Part shown: positions 7,097 to 16,298 of the stretch, piece after piece | Layout: each line of letters begins with the position of its first letter | How positions within the stretch are numbered: the first letter of the stretch is position 1 | NCBI GenBank assembly: GCA_000024525.1 | Contig: CP001769.1 | Span: 5,613,001-5,677,000, forward strand | Source: Spirosoma linguale DSM 74 | GTDB lineage: Bacteria > Bacteroidota > Bacteroidia > Cytophagales > Spirosomataceae | Direction: 5' to 3' | Length of the DNA: 64,000 bases | Notes under the pieces: generated by a model | What the model was told of the DNA's origin: nothing | Seen by the model: the letters and a program-made list of their open reading frames with translations, nothing else | Databases searched by the model: none | Position numbers and translations under genes: made by a program

Positions 7097-9505
7097 ATGC
7101 TAACCAGTTACATTAAAATCGCCTGGCGAAATATCATCCGTAACAAAGCCTTTTCGGCTATCAATATTCTGGGATTGGCCCTGGGCATGGGCTGTAGCCT
7201 GTTGATTTTCCTGTGGATTCAGGACGAACTTCAGGTCGATAATTACCATGCGAATGGCCCGCAGCTGTACAACGTCATGCAGCGGCAGATTTACGACGGT
7301 AAGGTACAAGCTGGTCGCTTTACACCCGGCATTCTGGCCGACGAACTAAAAAAGCAGTTTCCCGAAGTGGTCTATGCCGCCGGGTATACAGGTTGGGATG
7401 CGACCTTAACCTTTGCCGCTGGCGATAAAATAAACAAAGAGACAGGCCACTGGGCCGGTGCCGACTGGTTTAAGATGTTCAGCATTCCACTGCTGGCCGG
7501 TACGCCCGCCACGGCCCTGAACTCGCCCATTGGCATGGCCATTTCCCGCAAAGTAGCCGACTTTTATTTCGGCAGTCCGGCAGCGGCTCTGGGCAAAAGC
7601 ATCCGCGTCGACAACAAGCAGGATTACCAGATTACGGCCGTCTTCGAAAACCTGCCGACAATGTCATCGGACAAGTATGACTTCCTGATCAACTGGCAGG
7701 ATTGTTTGAATCGAAACCCGTGGATGAAAGACTGGGGAAACAACGGCCCTCACACGCGTATTATGCTTCGGCCAGACCGCAACGGCGGACCGGCGACCGT
7801 CGCAACCCTTGATGCTAAACTGAAGCCATTTTTGCGAAAATATGACAAAAATGTCGGCACCAATTTCGATGCGCAGCTTTTCCTGCAAGCCTACCCCGAC
7901 GGGTATTTATATTCAAACTTCAAGAATGGCCAGCAGGACGGCGGACGCATTGAATACGTCCGGTTGTTTGGCATTGTGGCCGTCTTTCTGTTGCTGATTG
8001 CCTGTATCAATTTCATGAATCTGGCTACGGCCCGTTCCGTCAAACGGGCGCGGGAAGTGGGCGTTCGGAAGGTGATTGGCGCGGTACGGAGTTTACTCGC
8101 CGGACAGTTTATCGGCGAGGCTTTGTTGTTCACGCTATTGGCGCTGACGCTTGCCCTGTTTCTTGTTTTCCTGTTACTCCCTTCCTTTAATTCACTGACG
8201 GGCAAACACATACATCTGCAAACTACACAGTCGTCTTTCTGGCTGGTGCTGGTGGGTATGGCGCTGTTCACCGGCCTGGTGGCGGGCAGCTACCCCGCCC
8301 TGTTCTTATCGTCGCTGGAGCCGGTTCGGGTATTGAAGGGGACACTCAAGTTTGGCGCGGGTGCCCGACTGTTTCGGCAGGGGCTGGTGGTGTTTCAGTT
8401 CGTCCTGTCGATGCTGCTCATTGTGGGTACCATCATCGTGTACCGGCAGGTCAACTATGTGCAAACGACTAATCTTGGCTATGAGCGCGAAAACCTGATC
8501 TACGTGCCGGTAGAGGGTGAACTCACGGCACAGTCGGCCTACAAAACCTTTAAAGATGAACTGCTGCGGCAGCCGGGAATCATGGCGGTATCGTCCATGC
8601 AGGAAGCACCTACCAACATTGGGAGCAGTACGGGCGGGGTAAGCTGGCCGGGCAAAGACCCGAACATTAACATCGAAATTACCCATACGGCGGTCGGTTA
8701 TGACCTCATGAAAACGTTGAAGATCAAACTGGCGGGACGGGATTTTTCACCCGAGTTCAGCACCGATACTACTAATTACCTGATCAACGAAGCCACCGCC
8801 CGGCGCATTGGGTACAAAGCGGGTGGGTCAGCCAGTTCACTCGTGGGCCAGCCCATTACGATGTGGGGTAAGCCGGGCAAAATAATTGGCGTGATGGAAG
8901 ACTTCCACTTCCAGTCGCTGCACATTCCGATCTCACCCCTGATTATGCGGCTGAGTCAGGAACCCGGCTCGCAGAATTTCCTGATTCGCACCCAGCCGGG
9001 GCAAACGAAACAGGCATTGGCCAGCATCGAATCGCTGTGGAAACAGATGAACCCAAAGTTTCCTTTTGACTACCGCTTCGCCGATGATGAATATCAGAAG
9101 CTCTACAAAAGCGAGACCGTTGTGGGCAGTCTGGCAAATTATTTCGCATTTCTGGCCATCTTCATTTCGTGTCTCGGCTTGCTGGGCTTATCAGCCTTCA
9201 CTGCCGAACAGCGGACGAAAGAGATTGGCGTTCGCAAAGTGCTGGGCGCATCGGTAAGCAGCATTTTCGGCTTACTGTCCAAAGATTTCCTAAAGCTCGT
9301 TTTGCTGGCTATCGTCATTGCAACGCCATTGGCCTGGTGGGCCATGAGCCAGTGGCTACAGGGATTCGCCTACCAGGTTGACCTGTCGTGGTGGATTTTC
9401 GCCCTGGCGGGTTTACTGGCGATAGGTATTGCCTTGCTGACAATCAGTTTCCAGAGCGTTAAAGCCGCCCTGATGAATCCGGTGAAGTCGTTACGGTCGG
9501 AATGA
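7097..9505 (+). CDS. FtsX/MacB-type ABC transporter permease, 802 aa
   Basis: Starts MLTSYIKIAWRNIIRNKAFS at an ATG that matches the family start. Duplicated permease: helix 1 at about 20-42, periplasmic domain, coupling loop KRAREVGVRKVIGA near residue 315, middle helix in a stretch beginning FRQGLVVFQFVLSMLLIVGT, a second periplasmic domain containing SWPGKDPNINIEITHTAVGY, and a C-terminal FtsX domain with RTKEIGVRKVLGAS at about 706. It ends ALMNPVKSLRSE. Probably first gene of a three-permease transcript (7097-14584), since the next two gaps carry no operator pair. Substrate and partner ATPase unknown. Confidence 0.94.
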   Translation: MLTSYIKIAWRNIIRNKAFSAINILGLALGMGCSLLIFLWIQDELQVDNYHANGPQLYNVMQRQIYDGKVQAGRFTPGILADELKKQFPEVVYAAGYTGWDATLTFAAGDKINKETGHWAGADWFKMFSIPLLAGTPATALNSPIGMAISRKVADFYFGSPAAALGKSIRVDNKQDYQITAVFENLPTMSSDKYDFLINWQDCLNRNPWMKDWGNNGPHTRIMLRPDRNGGPATVATLDAKLKPFLRKYDKNVGTNFDAQLFLQAYPDGYLYSNFKNGQQDGGRIEYVRLFGIVAVFLLLIACINFMNLATARSVKRAREVGVRKVIGAVRSLLAGQFIGEALLFTLLALTLALFLVFLLLPSFNSLTGKHIHLQTTQSSFWLVLVGMALFTGLVAGSYPALFLSSLEPVRVLKGTLKFGAGARLFRQGLVVFQFVLSMLLIVGTIIVYRQVNYVQTTNLGYERENLIYVPVEGELTAQSAYKTFKDELLRQPGIMAVSSMQEAPTNIGSSTGGVSWPGKDPNINIEITHTAVGYDLMKTLKIKLAGRDFSPEFSTDTTNYLINEATARRIGYKAGGSASSLVGQPITMWGKPGKIIGVMEDFHFQSLHIPISPLIMRLSQEPGSQNFLIRTQPGQTKQALASIESLWKQMNPKFPFDYRFADDEYQKLYKSETVVGSLANYFAFLAIFISCLGLLGLSAFTAEQRTKEIGVRKVLGASVSSIFGLLSKDFLKLVLLAIVIATPLAWWAMSQWLQGFAYQVDLSWWIFALAGLLAIGIALLTISFQSVKAALMNPVKSLRSE

Positions 9506-9510
9506 AAAAA

Positions 9511-9657
9511 ATAGTAGTAGGAGCGAGTAGCGAGTAATAGGAGCCATCCGGCGGCACTATATGCCGGTCCACCGGTGCGGTCAGCAACTCCTATCTCCTA
9601 TCTCCCAATACTCGCTCCTCGCTCCCAATACTCGCTCCTCGCTCCCAATACTAACAC
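9511..9657. repeat. Intergenic copy of the GGAGTTGCTGAC repeat, reverse orientation, with tandem 20-mers
   Basis: The core GAGCCATCCGGCGGC (from 9541) to GTCAGCAACTCCT (to 9592) is the reverse complement of the core at 1111. The left flank is GAGCGAGTAGCGAGTA-like. The right flank contains two exact copies of the 20-mer CTCGCTCCTCGCTCCCAATA (9611-9630 and 9631-9650). A longer reading frame of the next permease begins inside this repeat and is not used. Confidence 0.8.
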
Positions 9658-9664
9658 TATACTC

Positions 9665-12091
9665 ATGCTAACCAACTATCTCAAAATCGCCTTTCGCAAC
9701 CTCTGGAGAAACCGGGGGTATGCGGCTATCAATGTCGTTGGCCTGGGTGTGGCTTTCTGCATCTGCGCCTTTCTGTTACTGACAGCCTACCTGCACCTCA
9801 CCTATGATTCGTTTCATCAGGATGGCGACCGGATTTTTCAGGCGTACCTCTTCAGCAACGACCCCGAAAAACCAACAAAAAGCGGGACATTACCACTGCC
9901 CCTTGCCCCCGCCCTTCATACCGATTTTCCCGAACTGGAAGCCACCCGCATTATGGCCGGTCGCAAAAGTCTGGTCGAGGCCAACGGTAAGTACTTCGAC
10001 AAGCTGATCAATTTCACGGACCCATCGTTCCTGAACATCTTTTCGTTTCCGCTCCTTGTCGGTAATCGGAAAACGGCCCTACGCGAGTTGAGCAGTATTG
10101 TGATTAGCGAGAACATGGCAAAGGACCTGTTTGGAACTTCCAATCCCGTAGGTAAGCGCCTGCGAATGGGTAACGATGGCCGTCAGAAAGATTATATCGT
10201 AACAGGTGTTGTGGCCGATGTGCCCGACAACTCGTCGGTTCGATTTGATGCCCTGGCGCGTATTGAGAACGCCCCAAATTATCAGGACAGCAAAGATAAG
10301 TGGGACGCTAACTCGCATACGGTATTCGTAAAATTACCGGCTCAGGTCGATCAGGCTACGTTTGAAGATCGGCTGAAACCCTTTGCGCAAAAGTATTATC
10401 AAGGCGCTATCGAGGAGTTAAAGAAGAAAAAGGCCCAGCCCGATTCACGCGGTGATTTATTTGCTGTGCGCTTACAGAAGCTGGCGAATGTCCATTTCAA
10501 CCGGGACTTAAGCGACAGCAAAGGCACACCCATTGCGGTAATTTACGTGCTGATGGGCATGGCTTTTTTTATTCTGGCCATTGCCTGCATCAACTTCATC
10601 AACCTGAGCATTGCGCGGTCCTTCACCCGAGCGCGGGAGATCGGCGTTCGTAAATCGCTGGGTGCGCTCAAAAGCAGTTTGTTCGTCCAGATTTGGAGCG
10701 AATCGGGGTTGATCTGCATCGTAGGCTTTCTGGCTGGGGCGGTACTGGCTTACCTGCTCATGCCTGCCTTCAACGCTCAGTTCGGGGCCAAACTCAAGCT
10801 GGCGTATGCGCTTCAACCCGGCTTTATCGCCCTCTACGGATTTGTCATTCTGCTGGTTACGCTGGTAGCGGGTGGGTATCCGGCCTGGCAAATGGCGAAG
10901 TTCAATACGGTGGATGTGCTCAAGGGGAAAGTGACGACCAAACGGCCGGGCGTGTTGCGAAATGCGCTAATTGTCACCCAGTTTACGCTCTCCTGTCTGC
11001 TGGTTTGCTGCACCGTCATTGCCTTTCAGCAGGTAGGTCATTTGCGCCAAAGTCCGCTCGGTTTCGACAAAGAGCAGGTGATCAGTATACCGGTCGGCAC
11101 GCAGGTTGACGGTCGGCAGGTGTTGCAGAGATTACGGAATAAACTGGCCAATGATCCAACAGTATTGGCCCTGACAGGCACCAGCACGAACCTCGGCAGA
11201 GGCAAAGACCGCGTGAGTTCGAGATCGACCGTCGGGTATACCAACAAGGGAAAGAGGATCTCGACCGACATTTTGATGATCGACTATGACTACCTCAAAA
11301 CGCTTAAAATAAAGCTGTTGGCCGGGCGTGATTTTAACCGGGCCTATGCCAGCGATTCGGTTAATCGGGTCATCGTTACACAGAGCATGGCCAAGATGAT
11401 GGGCGTGACCAACCCGGTCGGTATGTTGCTCGGCGATGACGAAGACACGACCGGCACCAAATCCCAGATCATCGGCGTCGTGCCCGATTTTCGGCTTTAT
11501 TCCGTGGCCGACAACGCCAATCCGATCACCATGTACCTATCGGCTACCGAACCAATTCACTACGTTTTTGTGCGGGTAGCCCCGCAAAGTTTGGGTGGGG
11601 CTATGGCGAAGCTTCAGGAAGTGTGGGCCGAGGTGGCTCCACAATCGGAGTTTATGGGTTCGTTTCTGGATGAAAACGTCGACGCCTGGTATCAGAACGA
11701 AGAACAGCTTTCGCAGATATTAAGTCTGGCGTCAAGCGTGGCTATTTTGCTGTCGTGCATCGGTTTGTTTGCTATTGCCCTGCTCATGGTCGAACAGCGA
11801 ACGAAGGAGATCGGTATCCGAAAAGTAATGGGAGCCAGCATTCCCGGCATTGTCCTGATGCTCTCGCGTGGCTTTGTCAAACTGGTGTTGATTGCGCTGT
11901 GCATCGCCGTGCCGTTGGCGTGGTTTGGCATGCAAACCTGGCTGAATAACTACTCCTATCGCATCGATATCAGCCCGTGGGTATTCATAGGCGTTGGCCT
12001 GTCGGCCATCTTTATTGCGCTGGCAACGGTGAGTTTTCAGAGTATCAAAGCCGCGCTGATGAACCCGGTGAAATCATTACGATCGGAGTAG
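9665..12091 (+). CDS. FtsX/MacB-type ABC transporter permease, 808 aa
   Basis: The ATG at 9665 gives the family start MLTNYLKIAFRNLWRNRG; the frame is open upstream to 9575, but that stretch is repeat DNA. Layout: helix 1 at about 20-45, periplasmic domain, coupling loop TRAREIGVRKSLGA near 320, middle helix beginning LRNALIVTQFTLSCLLVC, a second periplasmic domain, and a C-terminal FtsX domain with RTKEIGIRKVMGAS near 712. Ends ALMNPVKSLRSE. The gap to the upstream permease is a 147-bp repeat element with no promoter that I recognise. Function beyond permease unknown. Confidence 0.94.
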   Translation: MLTNYLKIAFRNLWRNRGYAAINVVGLGVAFCICAFLLLTAYLHLTYDSFHQDGDRIFQAYLFSNDPEKPTKSGTLPLPLAPALHTDFPELEATRIMAGRKSLVEANGKYFDKLINFTDPSFLNIFSFPLLVGNRKTALRELSSIVISENMAKDLFGTSNPVGKRLRMGNDGRQKDYIVTGVVADVPDNSSVRFDALARIENAPNYQDSKDKWDANSHTVFVKLPAQVDQATFEDRLKPFAQKYYQGAIEELKKKKAQPDSRGDLFAVRLQKLANVHFNRDLSDSKGTPIAVIYVLMGMAFFILAIACINFINLSIARSFTRAREIGVRKSLGALKSSLFVQIWSESGLICIVGFLAGAVLAYLLMPAFNAQFGAKLKLAYALQPGFIALYGFVILLVTLVAGGYPAWQMAKFNTVDVLKGKVTTKRPGVLRNALIVTQFTLSCLLVCCTVIAFQQVGHLRQSPLGFDKEQVISIPVGTQVDGRQVLQRLRNKLANDPTVLALTGTSTNLGRGKDRVSSRSTVGYTNKGKRISTDILMIDYDYLKTLKIKLLAGRDFNRAYASDSVNRVIVTQSMAKMMGVTNPVGMLLGDDEDTTGTKSQIIGVVPDFRLYSVADNANPITMYLSATEPIHYVFVRVAPQSLGGAMAKLQEVWAEVAPQSEFMGSFLDENVDAWYQNEEQLSQILSLASSVAILLSCIGLFAIALLMVEQRTKEIGIRKVMGASIPGIVLMLSRGFVKLVLIALCIAVPLAWFGMQTWLNNYSYRIDISPWVFIGVGLSAIFIALATVSFQSIKAALMNPVKSLRSE

Positions 12092-12101
12092 ATACGCCAA
12101 C

Positions 12102-12129
12102 GTAGAGACAACGCATGCGTTGTCTCTAC
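12102..12129. repeat. 28-bp GTAGAGAC palindrome
   Basis: Exact copy of the 14+14 palindrome found at 6842, eleven bases after a permease stop and 20 bases before the next permease start. There is no operator pair in this gap. Confidence 0.9.
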
Positions 12130-12148
12130 ATACACCCCCCCTGCCCCT

Positions 12149-14584
12149 ATGCTAACAAACTACCTCAAAATTGCCTGGCGGAATCTGGTCCGCAACTGGT
12201 CGCTCAGCACGATCAATATCGTTGGCCTGAGTGCGGGGCTGGCCGCCGTTATGTTCATCATGCTGTTTGTGCAGGACGAAGTGTCGTTCGACCGCTTTCA
12301 CGAACAGGGTGACCAGATTTACCGGGTAGTAATGGATACGAAAACCGCTACCGGCAATGAGGTTGTAACCGGTGCTTCGGGCTTGCCACAAGGCCCGACA
12401 TTTCAGGCTGAGATACCGGAAGTAGCCGACTTCTGCCGGATGCAGGGCTATGAGATGCTGTTTCGCCACAAAAACGAAGGCATCTACCAGCAGGTCATGT
12501 ACGTCGACCCGTCTTTCTTTCGGCTGTTCAGCTTCGAACTGCTGGCGGGCGGGAGCAACGGACGGGATGCCCAAACCTTGCTGAGTGACCCCGGCAATGT
12601 CGTGGTCACGGACGAAATAGCCCTCAAGTATTTCGGGACAACCGATGTATTGAACCGGCAGGTGACGATTGATGCGGGCGGTAGTTTCGAGAACTACCGC
12701 ATTACAGGCGTGGTGAAAGCGCCCCCCATGAATTCGAGTATCCGCTTCGATGTGTTGCGGCCGTTTGTGGCATCGCTGCCGCCCAACCGCAGCGACTGGA
12801 ATACGAACGACTGGTCGGATGGCTTTCTGAATACGTTTGTGCTGTTACGCTCCGACCGGAACGGCCTATCGGCCAACCTGGCTACAGTTGAAGCTAAAAT
12901 GGCCGATGTGTTTAAACGGCACGCCAGTCAGCAACTGGCTAAACTCGAAAAGGAATACGGCTCCTTCAGCTCGGCCTATCATCTGCAACCGTTCACGGAT
13001 ATGCACCTCAATGACCGCTACGAATTGAGCAATGGGCTGATGCGGGGTTCCTCGTCGGTGTATTCCTACGTGCTGAGTGGCATTGCCGGACTCATTCTAT
13101 TGCTGGCCTGTATCAACTTCATCAACCTGACGCTGGCCCGGTCGTTACGCCGAACGAAAGAGATCGGCATCCGAAAAGCAACGGGCAGCACCCGAACCCA
13201 GCTCATCGGGCAGTTTGTCGGCGAAACGTTCCTGCTGACGTTGCTGGCGTTCATACCCGCCATATTCCTCGTGTATGCCCTGTTGCCCCAATTCTCAACC
13301 CTCGCCAACAAGGCTCTGCAACTTGGTTTTCTGCTTAATCCGCAAACGTTCGGGCTGTTCGGTGGTCTCATTGCGCTCGTTACCCTACTGGCTGGACTTT
13401 ACCCGGCACTGGTCCTGTCCGGCTTCAACCCAACGCAGGTTTTGTATGGCCGGGTGCGCCTGACGGGCCGCAACAGCGTCGGCAAATCGTTGCTCATTGT
13501 CCAGTTCGTGATCGCCATTGTACTGCTGATCGGAACGGCCGTTTTGCATGGGCAATTTAACTACATTCAAACGGCCGATGTGGGCTACGAACGCGCCAAC
13601 CGGGTACGAATTTACGTCCCTTGGGGTCGTGAGAAACAGGGTGAACTGGTGAAGCAGGCCCTGCGGGGTCAACCCGGGATTGAAGCCGTGGCACGAAAGT
13701 CAGGGGGGCACCGCTCCAGCACGTTTTACAGTCAAAACAAACCCGTCAAATCGGGTAGCGAGTACATTGACGATCAGTACCTCTCCTTCGTGAATGTGCC
13801 CATTGTAGCCGGACGTAACCTGAGCCACCTCAACCCGGCCGACAGTATCTCGAACATTCTGGTCAACGAAACCTTTGTAAAACAGTTTCTTTCGGCCGAG
13901 CGACCCGCTGTTGGGCAAGTAGTACAACGGGAAGAAAACAACGTCCGGCACGACCTGACCGTGGTGGGCGTCGTGCGCGACTACCAGTACCGATCTCTCC
14001 GCGACAAGCCCGAACCTGTGCTGCTGCAATTGGGTAAGCCCGAGCAGATGAATCAGTTGTACGTTAAACTCAACCCAAACCAGACATCGGCAGGGCTGCA
14101 AACCATCGAGAGCATATTCCGGATATTGATTCCCTATCAACCCTTCAGCTACCATTTTATGGAAGACGACCGGTTGGAAAGCTACGCCGACGATGCCCGC
14201 TGGAAAGAACTTGTTACCGATGCCGCTCTGCTGGCCGTTCTGATTGCGGGCCTGGGTCTGTTTGGTCTGGTATCGCTCATGATCGAACAGCGCACGAAGG
14301 AAATCGGCATTCGAAAAGTATTAGGTGCCAGTACACTGGAAGTAGCCAGACTCCTATCCCTCAACTTCCTGAAGTTAGTGTTGATCGCGTTTTTAATCGC
14401 CACACCCATCGGCTGGTACGCGGCCCGGAACTGGCTTGATACGTTCGTGTACCGAATGGAATTGACCGGCTGGCTCTTTGGTCTGGTTGGCCTCTCGGTA
14501 CTGAGTGTCGCCTTGCTCACAGTCAGTTTCCAGAGCGTGAAAGCCGCCCTGATGAACCCCGTGAAGTCGTTGCGGTCTGAGTAA
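12149..14584 (+). CDS. FtsX/MacB-type ABC transporter permease, 811 aa
   Basis: Family start MLTNYLKIAWRNLVRNWSLS at 12149. Duplicated permease with coupling loops RRTKEIGIRKATGS near residue 334 and RTKEIGIRKVLGAS at 715, a middle helix in GKSLLIVQFVIAIVLLIGTA, and the end ALMNPVKSLRSE. The second periplasmic domain is shorter in its first part than in neighbours. The 57-bp gap to the upstream gene contains only the 28-bp palindrome, so co-transcription is likely. Substrate unknown. Confidence 0.94.
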   Translation: MLTNYLKIAWRNLVRNWSLSTINIVGLSAGLAAVMFIMLFVQDEVSFDRFHEQGDQIYRVVMDTKTATGNEVVTGASGLPQGPTFQAEIPEVADFCRMQGYEMLFRHKNEGIYQQVMYVDPSFFRLFSFELLAGGSNGRDAQTLLSDPGNVVVTDEIALKYFGTTDVLNRQVTIDAGGSFENYRITGVVKAPPMNSSIRFDVLRPFVASLPPNRSDWNTNDWSDGFLNTFVLLRSDRNGLSANLATVEAKMADVFKRHASQQLAKLEKEYGSFSSAYHLQPFTDMHLNDRYELSNGLMRGSSSVYSYVLSGIAGLILLLACINFINLTLARSLRRTKEIGIRKATGSTRTQLIGQFVGETFLLTLLAFIPAIFLVYALLPQFSTLANKALQLGFLLNPQTFGLFGGLIALVTLLAGLYPALVLSGFNPTQVLYGRVRLTGRNSVGKSLLIVQFVIAIVLLIGTAVLHGQFNYIQTADVGYERANRVRIYVPWGREKQGELVKQALRGQPGIEAVARKSGGHRSSTFYSQNKPVKSGSEYIDDQYLSFVNVPIVAGRNLSHLNPADSISNILVNETFVKQFLSAERPAVGQVVQREENNVRHDLTVVGVVRDYQYRSLRDKPEPVLLQLGKPEQMNQLYVKLNPNQTSAGLQTIESIFRILIPYQPFSYHFMEDDRLESYADDARWKELVTDAALLAVLIAGLGLFGLVSLMIEQRTKEIGIRKVLGASTLEVARLLSLNFLKLVLIAFLIATPIGWYAARNWLDTFVYRMELTGWLFGLVGLSVLSVALLTVSFQSVKAALMNPVKSLRSE

Positions 14585-14587
14585 GCG

Positions 14588-14601
14588 GTAGAGACGTCTA
14601 C
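14588..14601. repeat. Short deletion form of the GTAGAGAC palindrome
   Basis: GTAGAGACGTCTAC keeps the outer arm and loses the AACGCATGCGTT centre found in the other copies. It starts three bases after a permease stop codon (TAA ends at 14584), the same position as the full copies. Confidence 0.5.
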
Positions 14602-14726
14602 AGGACAACTGCCAGCAATCTCCGGCGTTGCGAGACCGGCTACTTTAGCTCAATCAGTCGTACACGATTTGTAGTGGGCCATTGTTGAGATACATGATCT
14701 AATCGGCATTTTTAGTCCTTCTCAAG

Positions 14727-14758
14727 TTGGACGTTATTAGGGATAATGCCTATATTTC
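14727..14758 (+). promoter_or_regulatory. Possible Bacteroidota-type promoter of the DJ-1/PfpI gene
   Basis: TTG at 14727 and TATATTTC at 14751-14758 are 21 bases apart, close to the TTG-N19-21-TAnnTTTG pattern (last G replaced by C). The start codon is 21 bases downstream. Confidence 0.4.
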
Positions 14759-14779
14759 TTTCTCGTAAACCTGCCTGCT

Positions 14780-15349
14780 ATGAATCGCAAAATTTTGATC
14801 GTCACCGGTGATGGTGGCGAAAGTTACGAAACCCTCTACGCCGTTCACCGTTTTCAGGAAGAGGGTGATTTAGCCGTCATTGCCGCTCCCAGCAAACGGC
14901 GGCTCAACCTGGTTATGCACGATTTTGAACTGGGATGGGATACCTACATCGAGCGGCCCGGCTATTGTCTGGCGTCAGACCTGACCATACAGGATGTTGT
15001 CGTCGAGGAGTACGATGCCATTTTATTGCTCGGTGGCCGTGCTCCAGAATACTTGCGCAACCATGCCGCTCTGCTGGAGGTCGTCCGCGAATTTGACCGG
15101 CAGGGTAAATGGGTCTTTGCCATCTGTCACGGGATTCAGATTCTGGTCACGGCGGGGTTAGCCACCAACCGAACGCTAACGGCTTATGAACACGTACGCA
15201 CCGAAATTGAGATGGGCGGTGGAACGTACTCTACCCAACAAGCCGTACGCGACGGAAACATGGTTACGGGCCAGACCTGGCAATCCCACCCCGACTTTTA
15301 TCGGGAGGTATTCGCCTGCCTCAACGAGCTGGAACAGGTGGAAAAATAA
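14780..15349 (+). CDS. DJ-1/PfpI family protein (class I glutamine amidotransferase-like)
   Basis: 189 residues with the DJ-1/PfpI fold: N-terminal strand KILIVTGDGGE, a Gly-rich LLLGGRAPEYLR turn, and the nucleophile elbow FAICHGIQIL with Cys116-His117. The family includes proteases, chaperones, deglycase-like enzymes and isonitrile hydratases; the exact reaction cannot be assigned. The likely active-site acid is Glu14 or Glu17 in GESYE. Cytoplasmic, no signal peptide. It interrupts the permease series and has its own possible promoter. Length is typical for PfpI-type members. Confidence 0.85.
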   Translation: MNRKILIVTGDGGESYETLYAVHRFQEEGDLAVIAAPSKRRLNLVMHDFELGWDTYIERPGYCLASDLTIQDVVVEEYDAILLLGGRAPEYLRNHAALLEVVREFDRQGKWVFAICHGIQILVTAGLATNRTLTAYEHVRTEIEMGGGTYSTQQAVRDGNMVTGQTWQSHPDFYREVFACLNELEQVEK

Positions 15350-15401
15350 AGAAGAATTGCGCCCGCTCCATTGAGCGATGTTCCCCTCATTGGCAGATCC
15401 C

Positions 15402-15438
15402 GCCGGGATCAGTAACCGATACAGTCACTGATCCCGGC
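15402..15438. terminator. Hairpin downstream of the DJ-1/PfpI gene
   Basis: Perfect 12-bp stem GCCGGGATCAGT / ACTGATCCCGGC with a 13-nt loop. A shorter competing hairpin, GATCCC-GCC-GGGATC (15396-15410), overlaps it. No T-run follows, so it may act as a 3' stabiliser or weak terminator. Confidence 0.5.
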
Positions 15439-15572
15439 AATACATAAGATCAAACTACCCGCTCAAAAACTTTCCTCCTCTCTTCCTCCACTCGACGCAA
15501 CGTACTAAAGAAATTAGTGTCTGTTAGGTAATTGGCTCATTTCCGACAAATCCCTTAAACCCGACGACGCAC

Positions 15573-16193
15573 ATGAAAACTTTGGTAACAGCATTACTTG
15601 CCCTGTCGACCTCGCTGGTTATGGCCCAGCACAATAACTCCATCAGTCAAAGCATCAACGACGACGGAAAGACGTTGTCGATCCGCATCAACGGCACCGT
15701 CGATGACAAACCAATCGACTACGACCGCACGTTCGATGTATCCGGCTTAAACAAAGACGAGCGGAATGCGCTACGGGAACACATTCTGGATTCTCTGCAC
15801 GTCAGTATGCCCGAGCCGCCCAGGATACGAACGGCACGGGCTCCCCGTGCGCCGATGGCACCCCGCGCCCCACTAGCGCCAATTTCACCACGGCTTCATT
15901 CACTCAGACAACCCGGCGAGTCGGTAACTGTCATTACCAGCAACGGCCAGACCGTATCCGTATCCGGGAACGACAACCAGGTGGTCGTTGTAGATGGTAA
16001 AGAGCCTTACACCAAGGAAGTCAGCTATAACAAGGAATCAGGGAAGCTGCACCTGCGCTACCGGTTCAAAAAAGACGAGGACGACTTCACCTATGAACGT
16101 ACCATCGACGCGCCAAACAAATCCCAGCAGGAACGCCAGCGTATCATCGACGACATTGAGAAGACCATCGGTGTTCCCAAAGCCAGCCGATAA
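15573..16193 (+). CDS. Small secreted protein, unknown function, paralogue of 25163-25735
   Basis: 206 residues. A signal peptide (MKTLVTALLALSTSLVMAQ) with a likely cut after AQ is followed by a region matching the protein at 25163: GKTLSIRIN..., YDRTFDVSGL and HILDSL. Residues about 85-110 are a Pro/Ala/Arg-rich linker (RAPRAPMAPRAPLAP). The C-terminus NKESGKLHLRYRFKKDEDDF and ERTIDAPNKSQQERQRIIDD also matches the paralogue. It is probably periplasmic or surface exposed. It sits 105 bases before a permease, and its paralogue sits after one, hinting at a link to the transporters. I do not recognise a named family. Confidence 0.8.
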   Translation: MKTLVTALLALSTSLVMAQHNNSISQSINDDGKTLSIRINGTVDDKPIDYDRTFDVSGLNKDERNALREHILDSLHVSMPEPPRIRTARAPRAPMAPRAPLAPISPRLHSLRQPGESVTVITSNGQTVSVSGNDNQVVVVDGKEPYTKEVSYNKESGKLHLRYRFKKDEDDFTYERTIDAPNKSQQERQRIIDDIEKTIGVPKASR

Positions 16194-16298
16194 AGCCTAA
16201 GCCTTTCCGTACCACTCTACCGACCAAATCATCTGGCTGTTCACTAACCAACTCCCCAAACCGAGCAGTCCGATGCATCGGCGGCCGGCACCAAAACT

